From contig NZ_PPCE01000009.1 in assembly GCF_002913715.1 (NCBI RefSeq), positions 310,001 through 374,000 of the forward strand: a stretch of 64,000 nt of DNA, written 5' to 3'. This DNA comes from Campylobacter concisus. GTDB lineage: Bacteria; Campylobacterota; Campylobacteria; Campylobacterales; Campylobacteraceae. The position numbers were made by a program, and so were the translations under genes. Shown here piece after piece: positions 35,872-43,281 of this stretch (its first letter is position 1; every line of letters starts with the position of its first letter). The notes under the pieces are model-generated. The model searched no databases and was not told the DNA's origin. It was given only the letters and a program-made list of their open reading frames with translations.

Positions 35872-36698
35872 CTATCTCTCGCCAAGCTTTCCGCATGCAT
35901 CAGCGCGACATCTACTGCAATGCGACATCTGGTTTATATCGCCGCCTATCGATCTGCGGATGCGGTGGATCTCATCAGTTGAAGGGGATTTTAAATTTTC
36001 AAAAGGGGTGTCATGCACCGGTATCATCGCCATGCAGTTCATTATGTCAGCTCCCCACTGCTTTGCTTTTGCCGAGATGCTTTGGATGTGGTCCATATTG
36101 ACCCCAGGGATGACTACGGTGTTTATCTTTACTAGCATGCCAGCCTCTTTTAGCTTGCGGATGCCCTCGTCCTGTCGTGCTAGCAGTATCCTAGCAGCCT
36201 CTTCGCCGTAGTAGTTTTTATCCTCATACCTCACCCACGAATAGACCTTCGAGCCAACATCTGGCGTCACGGCATTAACGGTTACTGTCACGTGGCTCAC
36301 GCCAAGGCGCACGATCTCATCCACATGCTCAGGCAGCGCTAAGCCATTAGTCGAGAGGCAGAGCAGGGCGTTTGGGAAGTGGGATTTGCACTTTTCAAAG
36401 GTCGCTAGCGTCTTGTCAGCGTCACACATCGGATCGCCAGGTCCAGCGATGCCGATGACGGATATGTCTTGTCTAAATTTAAAGAGCTTTTCTAAAAATT
36501 TCACCGATTCATCTGGAGTTTGCACCTTTGCTGTTACGCCAGGGCGGTTTTCATTAGCGCAGTCATATATGCGGTTGCAGAAGTTGCACTGGATGTTGCA
36601 GTGTGGGGCAACTGGTAGATGCACGCGTCCGTAGTTGGCGGAGGCTTTTTGTTAAAGCATGGGTGGCTGTCTAGATCAGCCTTAGTGCGAAAAATCAT
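35872..36698 (-). CDS. NifB-like radical SAM protein, interrupted by a -1 frameshift
   Basis: Read with one -1 shift, this is a 275-residue radical SAM protein with the NifB core. The SAM-cluster motif is CNIQCNFC (CxxxCxxC), and the C-terminus has HCSRCRADACGKLGE, as NifB has just after its catalytic barrel. An upstream frame starts at ATG 36698 inside the stop of the previous gene (TAATG), has GGAAGGA upstream, and supplies HPCFNKK, the conserved N-terminal HPC motif of NifB. It then shifts at CAAAAAG (36651-36645) into ASANYGRVHLPVAPH. Unshifted, translation stops after 54 codons; the downstream frame alone (GTG 36624) lacks HPC. It could be a broken gene, an indel in an A-run, or programmed frameshifting. 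NifB makes an iron-sulfur-carbide cofactor precursor; no nitrogenase gene is present here, so the product is unknown. Confidence 0.82.
36645..36651 (-). other. slippery heptamer CAAAAAG at the NifB-like frame junction
   Basis: In the zero frame the bases read C AAA AAG. Slipping back one base at AAA AAG continues as GCC TCC GCC AAC TAC, exactly the frame that encodes the rest of the protein. C AAA AAG fits the X XXY YYZ-type slippery pattern for tandem Lys-tRNA slippage. No obvious 3' pseudoknot was identified by eye. Confidence 0.6.
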
Positions 36699-37510
36699 TA
36701 GCTCTTTTTCCTTCCAAATTTAATGGCATTTGCATGGCAGACATTGAGGCAGTCACCGCAGTTTGTGCAGTTTATCTCATCAGGCCTTGTCCCCATCTCG
36801 CACTTGCGCAAGCATGCGTCGCAGTCGTCACAGACACTAGTTTTATAGATGCGAAATATCGAAAATTTACGCAAAATTTCAAGCACACCGCCTGATGGAC
36901 AGACGAAACGACACCAAAGGTTAGCTACGATTAGTGAGGCTAGCATAACTGAGATGATGATCACTGTGCGAGTGACCCACTCCCATTCGCCAAAGCGAAG
37001 TGACAAAGTAACGGCAGTTAGGTACTCATCGCTCGTTCTTATAGGTATCATCATGCGTGGATTGCCCCAGATGAAATAGACCCAAAGGCTGATTGCTATG
37101 GTAGCTAGCATGCCTATTTGAGCGATTATCAGCTTTTTGCTGCGAATTTTTAGCTTGAAAAAGGCAAATTTACCAAGCATTTGATTGACAAAGCCAGCTG
37201 GACAGACCCAACCACAAAATGCCCTGCCAAAGAGGATGACAAGCGCTGGGATAAATAGCCAAAATCCAAAAAACAGCGATGTGATCCGCCCCCAACAGGT
37301 GATGATAGGGCAGTTTTGGCAATTCACAAAAGGCACTACAAAAGGGCATCTAAAAATGCCATAATACGCCCATTGCCCGATGCCTGCTATAAAGATGAGC
37401 TGCACTAGGCGTCTTATCTTTGTTGTGGGGGAGTTTTTGCTTTTCTTTTTTAAATTTACATTGCCGCATGCACTATTATTAGAGCATGCGCTATTACAGC
37501 TACTACACAT
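36698..37510 (-). CDS. NapH/NosR-like polyferredoxin membrane protein
   Basis: A 270-residue membrane iron-sulfur protein. The N-terminal 18 residues are Cys-rich (CSSCNSACSNNSACG). About four membrane helices follow, with paired loop motifs CQNCPIITCWG, FCGWVCPAGF and WCRFVCPSGG, the pattern of NapH and NosR/CcoG-type proteins. The C-terminal cytoplasmic part has two 4Fe-4S motifs: CDDCDACLRKC and CTNCGDCLNVC. It likely passes electrons from quinol or a ferredoxin to its partners. It overlaps the binding-protein gene by eight bases and its stop overlaps the radical SAM start, so the trio is translationally coupled. There is no napA or nosZ nearby. Confidence 0.88.
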   Translation of the reverse strand: MCSSCNSACSNNSACGNVNLKKKSKNSPTTKIRRLVQLIFIAGIGQWAYYGIFRCPFVVPFVNCQNCPIITCWGRITSLFFGFWLFIPALVILFGRAFCGWVCPAGFVNQMLGKFAFFKLKIRSKKLIIAQIGMLATIAISLWVYFIWGNPRMMIPIRTSDEYLTAVTLSLRFGEWEWVTRTVIIISVMLASLIVANLWCRFVCPSGGVLEILRKFSIFRIYKTSVCDDCDACLRKCEMGTRPDEINCTNCGDCLNVCHANAIKFGRKKS

Positions 37511-38363
37511 CTTTTACACCAAACCTTTCTATAAGCTCTAGCCCACGCGCTGAATAAATGGAGGTAAAGCCATGTTTTTCAAAAATTTCTTGCCCTTCGG
37601 TGCCGCAAACAAAGTCTGCAAAGTCATTTGCGAGCCTTTCATCTTTTACATATTTCATTATATTTAGCGTAAAAGTGAGCGGTCCAGGTGGGATGAGCTT
37701 TTCGTCGATGGGCATATACTCGATCTTATCTTTAAACCTATCGTGCGTTGTTAGGCGCTTTTCGATGATCGAAGCGTCGCCCTTGCCATCAACTAGCTCG
37801 CACATCATATTTATGACGCATGATCCGTTTGCGACCATGTTTTTCATCACCGCATCGGTTAGGTTTGAGTTTTTTAAGATCCCTTTGACTGGGCCACTGC
37901 CAGGGGGCGATGATCTAAGAGGCAGCATCACTCTAACTCCTGGTTCTGCAAGGTCCTTTAAGTTGCGAATGCCTGCAGGATTGCCTTTTGGCACGACTAG
38001 GACGTAGTCGGTAAAGCATAGCGGTCTAAAGTGGAGGCTAAGACCAGCTTTGCGAAGTTGTTTAGAAAGGTCTAAAACCCTTGCTCCAAAGAGTTCGGTC
38101 GTGCTTTGAAGTGCTAAAAGCGACTTGCCAAGAGCACCAGCAAAAGCACCAGTGTATTGGATGTTGTGTCCTGTTCTTGACTCGTAAATGGCATTTAGTT
38201 CATTAAAAGCTTCAGATAGGCCTCCACACGACCAAACCTGAAGCGAGTCAGACTTAAAGGGCGTAAAGCCAGCTAGCATCGTTTGCGGAGTGGCAACAGC
38301 CGCTGTGGCTAAAGCACCTTTTAAAAAGCCACGGCGTGATATACCGGTTTGTTTTAATTCCAT
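37503..38363 (-). CDS. Tat-exported ModA-like solute-binding protein
   Basis: A 286-residue periplasmic binding protein. The N-terminus carries a twin-arginine signal, SRRGFLKGALATAAVA, with the likely cleavage around residue 32 (MLAG). The mature part resembles the ModA/WtpA extracellular binding family: LQVWSCGGLSEAFNEL, YTGAFAGALGKSL, SPPGSGPVKG. A Tat signal suggests folding or cofactor insertion before export. No permease or ATPase gene is adjacent; instead the polyferredoxin and NifB-like genes follow. The ligand (molybdate, tungstate or another metal species) is guesswork. TTTTGGAG-type sequence AAAAGGAG precedes the ATG. Confidence 0.85.
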   Translation of the reverse strand: MELKQTGISRRGFLKGALATAAVATPQTMLAGFTPFKSDSLQVWSCGGLSEAFNELNAIYESRTGHNIQYTGAFAGALGKSLLALQSTTELFGARVLDLSKQLRKAGLSLHFRPLCFTDYVLVVPKGNPAGIRNLKDLAEPGVRVMLPLRSSPPGSGPVKGILKNSNLTDAVMKNMVANGSCVINMMCELVDGKGDASIIEKRLTTHDRFKDKIEYMPIDEKLIPPGPLTFTLNIMKYVKDERLANDFADFVCGTEGQEIFEKHGFTSIYSARGLELIERFGVKDV

Positions 38364-38608
38364 GAAATCTCCTTTTGGGATTTAAGAAATGTAAATTTGA
38401 TATTTTCGGCACGCGAAACTTGTGAAATTTGACTTTTGAAATTTGCAAAAATGGTAGTTGAAGATAAATTTATGCAAATGTAAATCGCAACTGCGACCAA
38501 ATTTGGTGTAATTATAACCAAAAGTAGTTTTAAAAAGCGAGATAATTTTAATAAGATAAAAATTTATATTGTAAATTTAATGTCTAAAAAATGATTAAAA
38601 TTTTAGCC

Positions 38609-38654
38609 GACAATTTAATGTATTATTTTAGAAATAATATAAAAATATATTGTC
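38609..38654. repeat. nested inverted repeats upstream of the restriction locus
   Basis: GACAAT (38609-38614) and ATTGTC (38649-38654) flank an inner perfect repeat TATTATTT-TAG-AAATAATA (38621-38639). The two are off-centre by about 1.5 bases, so the whole would fold as a bulged hairpin. It resembles the downstream palindrome (both contain TATTATTT), as expected for a repeated binding site. Confidence 0.5.
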
Positions 38655-38668
38655 AGTTTTTATCTTTT

Positions 38669-38697
38669 TTGATATACTTCGCTCATAAAAGTATTAG
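38669..38697 (+). promoter_or_regulatory. candidate promoter of the hsd operon
   Basis: TTGATA (38669-38674) and TATTAG (38692-38697) are spaced by 17 bases. The start point would fall in the palindrome that follows, which fits repression by a protein bound there. AAAGGAG precedes the first ATG. Confidence 0.45.
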
Positions 38698-38717
38698 TAT
38701 TATTTTCAAAATAATAC
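38697..38717. promoter_or_regulatory. operator-like perfect palindrome
   Basis: GTATTATTTT (38697-38706), a central C, and AAAATAATAC (38708-38717) form a perfect 21-base palindrome. It overlaps the predicted start point of the hsd operon and lies 18 bases before the first gene. It shares its TATTATTT half-site with the inner repeat at 38621-38639. Confidence 0.55.
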
Positions 38718-38735
38718 AGAAAGGAGTATCTTAAA

Positions 38736-39320
38736 ATGATAAAAATAGGCGATATGTCTGAGATAAAAACTGGTCTAGTTTTAAACCGCAAAAAGGCAGA
38801 TAAAAACGTAGATGAGAAATTTCGCTATAAAGTAGTCTCGCTAAAGTCCTTTAACGAAAATGCGCTCTTTGACGGCTCGTTTGCCGATGAGTTTATATCA
38901 AACGAGCAAATAAGCGATGAGTATAAAGTAAGGCTTGGTGATGTTTTGTTGCGCCTTAGAGAGCCGAATTTCGCCGTTTATATAGACAAGGACTATAAAG
39001 ACCTTATCTACTCATCTTTGATGGTTCGCATAAGGATTAAAAGCGATAAATTTGATCCACGTTTTGTGGCGCATTATCTAAACAGTAGCGCCGTTAAAAG
39101 AGCCCTTGCGCCAGATGTTTCAGGCACTACAATAGCGATGATAGGCGTTGCAAGCATAAATAATATAAAAATACCAGCCATAAATTTGCAAACCCAAAAC
39201 AAGATAGTAAAATACCTAAATTTAGCTCGCGAGGAGAGCGAAATTTTGCAAAATTTAGCAGCCCAAAAGCAAAGATATCACAAAAGCGTATTTGAAAATT
39301 TAATAAAAGAGGAGAACTAA
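38736..39320 (+). CDS. half-size type I specificity (HsdS-like) protein
   Basis: A 194-residue protein with one target-recognition domain and one conserved helix region, so half of a normal HsdS. It starts IKIGDMSEIKTGLVLNR, has LRLGDVLLRLREPNF-like core segments, and ends with the helix NLQTQNKIVKYLNLAREESEILQNLAAQK typical of S-subunit spacers. It is the first gene, one base before hsdM. Half S-subunits can dimerise to a palindromic specificity. It may also be a relic or an alternative specificity module; both TRDs of the full HsdS look different from it. Confidence 0.8.
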   Translation: MIKIGDMSEIKTGLVLNRKKADKNVDEKFRYKVVSLKSFNENALFDGSFADEFISNEQISDEYKVRLGDVLLRLREPNFAVYIDKDYKDLIYSSLMVRIRIKSDKFDPRFVAHYLNSSAVKRALAPDVSGTTIAMIGVASINNIKIPAINLQTQNKIVKYLNLAREESEILQNLAAQKQRYHKSVFENLIKEEN

Positions 39321-39321
39321 G

Positions 39322-40812
39322 ATGCAAAAGACTACACAAGAGATCATAAATAACGTCGTTTGGAAGGCTTGCGACACATTTCGCGGCACGATGGACGGAA
39401 GCGATTATAAAGACTATGTCTTAACGATGCTTTTTGTTAAGTATCTATCTGATTTTTATAAAGAAAAGCTTGAATTGCTTAAAGTCGAATACGGTGATAA
39501 GAGTGATAGGATCGAAGCAAAGCTAAAGAAAGAGAAATTTAAGCTTGATGAGAGTTGCACCTTTGAGTATCTTTTGGCGCACAAAGAAGCGGTAAATTTA
39601 GGCGAGATAATGAACAAAACTCTAGAAAAGATCGAAGAAGACAATAAAGATAAGCTTGAAGGCATCTTTAGAAGCATCGATTTTAATAACAAAAACAAGC
39701 TTGGTGATACAAAAGAGAGAAACGCTATCTTGAAAAATTTGCTTGAGGATTTTAGCGATAGCAGGCTAGATCTTCGCCCTTCTATGCTTGAGGGCAACGA
39801 CATAATAGGCGACGCATATGAGTATCTTATAGCTTACTTTGCAAGTGACTCTGGCAAAAAAGGCGGAGAGTTTTACACGCCAAGCGAGGTTTCGACGCTT
39901 CTTGCAAAGCTGGTTGAGCCAAAAGAGGGCGATATGATCTACGATCCTACTTGCGGTTCGGGTTCACTTCTTATCAAGGCTTCAAAAGAGATCGGCAGCA
40001 AAAATTTCCGCCTTTATGGACAGGAGAAAAACGGACAAACTCACGCACTTTGCAAGATGAATATGTTCTTGCACGAGATAAACGATGCGGTGATCGAGTG
40101 GGGTGACACGATCAGAAACCCGCTTCACCTACAAGACAACCTTATAAAGACATTTGACATAGTAGTGGCAAATCCCCCTTTTAGCCTAGATAAATGGGGC
40201 TCTGACTTTGCTCTAAACGATCCTTTTATGAGATTTGCCAGTTATGCTTTGCCGCCAAAGAGCAAGGGCGACTACGCATTTGTCGTACACATGATAAAAA
40301 GTCTAAACAATAACGGCAAAATGGGCGTCGTGCTTCCGCATGGAGTACTATTTCGCGGAGCAAATGAAGGCAAGATCCGCCAAAAGCTGATCGAAGAAAA
40401 TTTACTTGACGCCGTCATCGGACTACCGGCAAATTTATTTTACGGCACGACCATCCCTGCTTGCATACTCATTTTTAAGAAAAACCGCTCAAACGAAGAC
40501 GTACTATTTATCGACGCTAGCAAAGAATTTGAAAAAGGCAAAAACAAAAACTCTCTAACCGAGCAAAATATCAAAAAGATAATCGCCGCCTACAAAAATA
40601 GAAGTGAGATAGAAAAATACTCCCACCTAGCAAGCCTTAGCGAGATAAAAGAAAACGACTATAACCTAAACATCCCTCGCTACGTCGATACCTTTGAAGA
40701 AGAAGAGCTTGTGGATATCGAGGCGACTAAGAAAGAAATTTTACGCTTAGAAGCCGAGCTAAAAAGCATTCAAAGCAAGATGAGCGAGTGTCTTGCGGAG
40801 CTTGGACTATGA
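39322..40812 (+). CDS. hsdM: type I restriction-modification methyltransferase subunit
   Basis: N6-adenine DNA methyltransferase subunit of 496 residues. An N-terminal helical domain (about 1-160) precedes the catalytic domain: GGEFYTPSEVSTLLAKLV, SAM-binding DPTCGSGSLL near residue 210, and catalytic NPPF near 283. A C-terminal coiled region (LRLEAELKSIQSKMSE) probably contacts HsdS. It overlaps hsdS in an ATGA. With HsdS it methylates; with HsdR it restricts. Confidence 0.96.
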   Translation: MQKTTQEIINNVVWKACDTFRGTMDGSDYKDYVLTMLFVKYLSDFYKEKLELLKVEYGDKSDRIEAKLKKEKFKLDESCTFEYLLAHKEAVNLGEIMNKTLEKIEEDNKDKLEGIFRSIDFNNKNKLGDTKERNAILKNLLEDFSDSRLDLRPSMLEGNDIIGDAYEYLIAYFASDSGKKGGEFYTPSEVSTLLAKLVEPKEGDMIYDPTCGSGSLLIKASKEIGSKNFRLYGQEKNGQTHALCKMNMFLHEINDAVIEWGDTIRNPLHLQDNLIKTFDIVVANPPFSLDKWGSDFALNDPFMRFASYALPPKSKGDYAFVVHMIKSLNNNGKMGVVLPHGVLFRGANEGKIRQKLIEENLLDAVIGLPANLFYGTTIPACILIFKKNRSNEDVLFIDASKEFEKGKNKNSLTEQNIKKIIAAYKNRSEIEKYSHLASLSEIKENDYNLNIPRYVDTFEEEELVDIEATKKEILRLEAELKSIQSKMSECLAELGL

Positions 40813-41912
40813 GCGAATTTAAAAATTTACCAAGTGGTTGGAGGGTCGTGAGGCTTGGGGATGTTTTAAAGATCGGGAGCGGAAGAGATTATAAACACTT
40901 AGAGCTTGGAAACATACCAGTATATGGAACAGGTGGCTATATGTTATCTGTTGATGAATTTTTGTATGATGGTGAAAGCGTATGTATCGGTAGAAAAGGG
41001 ACTATCGATAAACCCATATATTTAAATTGTAAATTTTGGACAGTAGATACCTTATTTTATACATACGGATTTAAAAATTCTTTGCCTAAATTTATTTACT
41101 ATATATTTTCGACTATAGATTGGCAAAAATACAATGAAGCAACTGGCGTTCCAAGTTTGTCTAAAAACACTATATGTAATATAAGAGTAAAACTACCATC
41201 ATTAGACGAGCAAAAAAAGATAGCGGAAATTTTATCTACTTGGGATGAGGCTATAAATTTAACTATAAATTTGATAGAAAGCAAAAAGCAGTTTAAAAAA
41301 GCTCTTATGCAAAATTTACTCACAGCTAAAATCCGCTTTCCCCAGTTCAAAGACGAGTGGAAAGAAACAAAGCTTGGTGAAATTTGTGAAATACAAACTG
41401 GAAAGTTAAATGCAAATGCTATGATACAAGGCGGAAGGTATAAATTTTTTACTTGCGCAAAAGAGGTTTTTGAAATAGATGATTACGCATTTGATACAGA
41501 GGCTATTCTTGTTTCAGGCAATGGAGAAAATGTAGGGTATATACATTATTTTAATGGTAAATTTAATGCGTATCAAAGAACGTATGTGCTGGATAAATTT
41601 ACAGAGAATATTTTATTTATAAAATATTTCTTAGAATTTGCTCTTAAAAGAAAAATAGAAATAGAGAAAAAGGATGGAAATACGCCATATATAGTCTTAT
41701 CAACGATATTTGGTTTTATTGTAAAGCTTCCAAATTTAAACGAACAACAAAAAATTGCAGAGGTTTTAACGGCTTGCGATGATGAGATAAATTTACTAAA
41801 TTTAAAACTAGAAAATTTGAAAAAACAACAACAAGGCTTGATGCAAAAGCTACTAAGCGGAAACATAAGAACAAAAGTAAAAGGAGGAAAAAATGTCAAG
41901 ATGGATGACTAG
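40809..41912 (+). CDS. hsdS: type I restriction-modification specificity subunit
   Basis: A DNA-recognition subunit of 367 residues from ATG 40809 (the frame opens further at 40788). It holds two target-recognition domains, each beginning with W..(x)LG(D/E) segments (GWRVVRLGDVLKIGSG; EWKETKLGEICEIQTG), and two matching helical spacers (LPSLDEQKKIAEILSTWDEA; LPNLNEQQKIAEVLTACDDE). The repeat structure predicts a bipartite target. The last residues are basic. A strong AGGAGG for the next gene lies in its tail. Confidence 0.94.
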   Translation: MSEFKNLPSGWRVVRLGDVLKIGSGRDYKHLELGNIPVYGTGGYMLSVDEFLYDGESVCIGRKGTIDKPIYLNCKFWTVDTLFYTYGFKNSLPKFIYYIFSTIDWQKYNEATGVPSLSKNTICNIRVKLPSLDEQKKIAEILSTWDEAINLTINLIESKKQFKKALMQNLLTAKIRFPQFKDEWKETKLGEICEIQTGKLNANAMIQGGRYKFFTCAKEVFEIDDYAFDTEAILVSGNGENVGYIHYFNGKFNAYQRTYVLDKFTENILFIKYFLEFALKRKIEIEKKDGNTPYIVLSTIFGFIVKLPNLNEQQKIAEVLTACDDEINLLNLKLENLKKQQQGLMQKLLSGNIRTKVKGGKNVKMDD

Positions 41913-43281
41913 GTATGGGTCGAGTGATTTTCATAGCAAATGGGAACTATTTAAGACAAAATTTAGTGAATTTAATATTAAAGAGATTGGGAATGTAGAA
42001 ATTATTGATGAATACAATAGACTTGGAAAAGTTATAATTTTTATAGATAGCTATCTAAAACTAATCGATCCTGAATTAAGTCCAGAAAATTTATTGGATA
42101 ATTCAAGAAGTTATTTGGAAAATGCTTTGAATTATTTTAATTCATTCATCAATAATAGAACTATTGATTACATTGTAGCAACAAATAACTCTATAGATCA
42201 GCTTATTGCTGGGTTAAGGAATTTAAATATTCTAATGCCTAAAATTTCTAGCAGATCAGTTTCTAACATGGTGCAAGAATACACAGATACTATAAAAAAG
42301 GCTTTGGAGGATATAAATTTAGAAAAAACAAAAGAAGATGTAAAAGAAATTTATAGATTAAAAAATGAGTTAATAGATGGAGAGGATAGCATTGAAGATA
42401 ATGTTAAAGACTTTTTTGACGAAATAAAAGAAAAATATACAAAAATTGCAGAATTTCATGATGAAACCTTAATTGATGAAAAAGATTATATATCAACAAA
42501 AACTGAGATACTGGAAGCAAAAAAAGATATTTTAAATGATATAAATTTAACTAAAAAGTATTTAACGGAAACAAATAAGGATTTGGAAGATCTTGAAAAA
42601 TTTTATGTAAAAATTTTTGGAAAATTTGATGAAGAAGAAGGAAAAAGAATAGGAGGATTAGAACAAGAATTGGCAACAAGAAAGAATGAACTTGAGGAAT
42701 TTAAAAACGATCAAATAAATAAGTTAAATGAACTTAAAGAAGAACACGACTCAAAACACAAAGCCTTTGAAGAAGAAATAGAAAAATTATTAGAAGGTGC
42801 AACTAGCGCAGGGTTAGCAAATGCTTATAGTGTTGAAAGAAAAAAATTTATATGGCCAATTATAATATGGAATATTGTATTTATAAGTTGCCTTTTTGCT
42901 ATATCGCTTTTATCTTTTTCTACATTAAAAAATTTAAGTTCGATAGAAGAGATAACAAAATACATACTACACTCTTTGCCTATAACATTGCCTTTGATAT
43001 GGATCGCTGTATATGCCAGTAAGAGACGTAGTGAAAATCAAAGACTAGAACAAGAATACGCACACAAGGAAGCATTGGCTAGATCATATATAAGCTATAA
43101 AAAGCAGATTAGTGAGCTAGGTAAAGAAGATAGTGAATTGCTAGAAAAGTTAATTTTAGAATCTATAAACGCAATATCATACAATGCAAGTAAAACATTA
43201 GATAAAAAGCATGGAGACGGCACAATATTAAACGAAATAACGCAATCTATTAAAAATTTAAGTCAAAGTGAGAAAAAATGA
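41893..43281 (+). CDS. coiled-coil membrane protein of unknown function inside the hsd operon
   Basis: A 462-residue protein with an N-terminal domain (about 1-150), a long Glu/Lys/Leu coiled coil (about 150-300), the segment LEGATSAGLANAYSVERKK, two membrane helices (about 318-340 and 357-375) and a C-terminal cytoplasmic helical tail. It lies between hsdS and hsdR, starting in the hsdS tail behind AGGAGG and overlapping hsdR by four bases. Base use is AT-richer and differs from the flanking hsd genes (more AGA/GGA codons), so it looks like a separate arrival. Campylobacter hsd loci often carry such inserted rlo-type genes. A defence role is inference from position; no catalytic motif is visible. 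Confidence 0.8.
   Translation: MSRWMTRYGSSDFHSKWELFKTKFSEFNIKEIGNVEIIDEYNRLGKVIIFIDSYLKLIDPELSPENLLDNSRSYLENALNYFNSFINNRTIDYIVATNNSIDQLIAGLRNLNILMPKISSRSVSNMVQEYTDTIKKALEDINLEKTKEDVKEIYRLKNELIDGEDSIEDNVKDFFDEIKEKYTKIAEFHDETLIDEKDYISTKTEILEAKKDILNDINLTKKYLTETNKDLEDLEKFYVKIFGKFDEEEGKRIGGLEQELATRKNELEEFKNDQINKLNELKEEHDSKHKAFEEEIEKLLEGATSAGLANAYSVERKKFIWPIIIWNIVFISCLFAISLLSFSTLKNLSSIEEITKYILHSLPITLPLIWIAVYASKRRSENQRLEQEYAHKEALARSYISYKKQISELGKEDSELLEKLILESINAISYNASKTLDKKHGDGTILNEITQSIKNLSQSEKK

Larger units (their letters stand above)
38364..38735. other. divergent promoter region of the NifB-like operon and the restriction locus
   Basis: A 372-base gap with no gene. The left part contains the leader of the minus operon. 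The right part is very AT-rich and holds nested inverted repeats at 38609-38654, a TTGATA / TATTAG promoter (38669-38697) and a perfect operator-like palindrome. No RNA gene was recognised. Confidence 0.6.

Noticed and set aside
35765-36211. Plus-strand ORF (148 codons) and other plus ORFs over the NifB-like gene
   Set aside because: They are antisense shadows of the radical SAM gene; no ribosome-binding site or family match, whereas the minus frame encodes recognisable cluster motifs.
35872-38363. Classifying the minus operon as a nitrogen-fixation gene cluster
   Set aside because: NifB-like motifs occur, but no nifHDK, nifE/N or other nif genes are nearby, so nitrogen fixation is unsupported.
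38697-38717. CRISPR repeat unit
   Set aside because: The palindrome occurs as one full copy plus a related half-site, not as a spaced array, and no cas gene is in the window.
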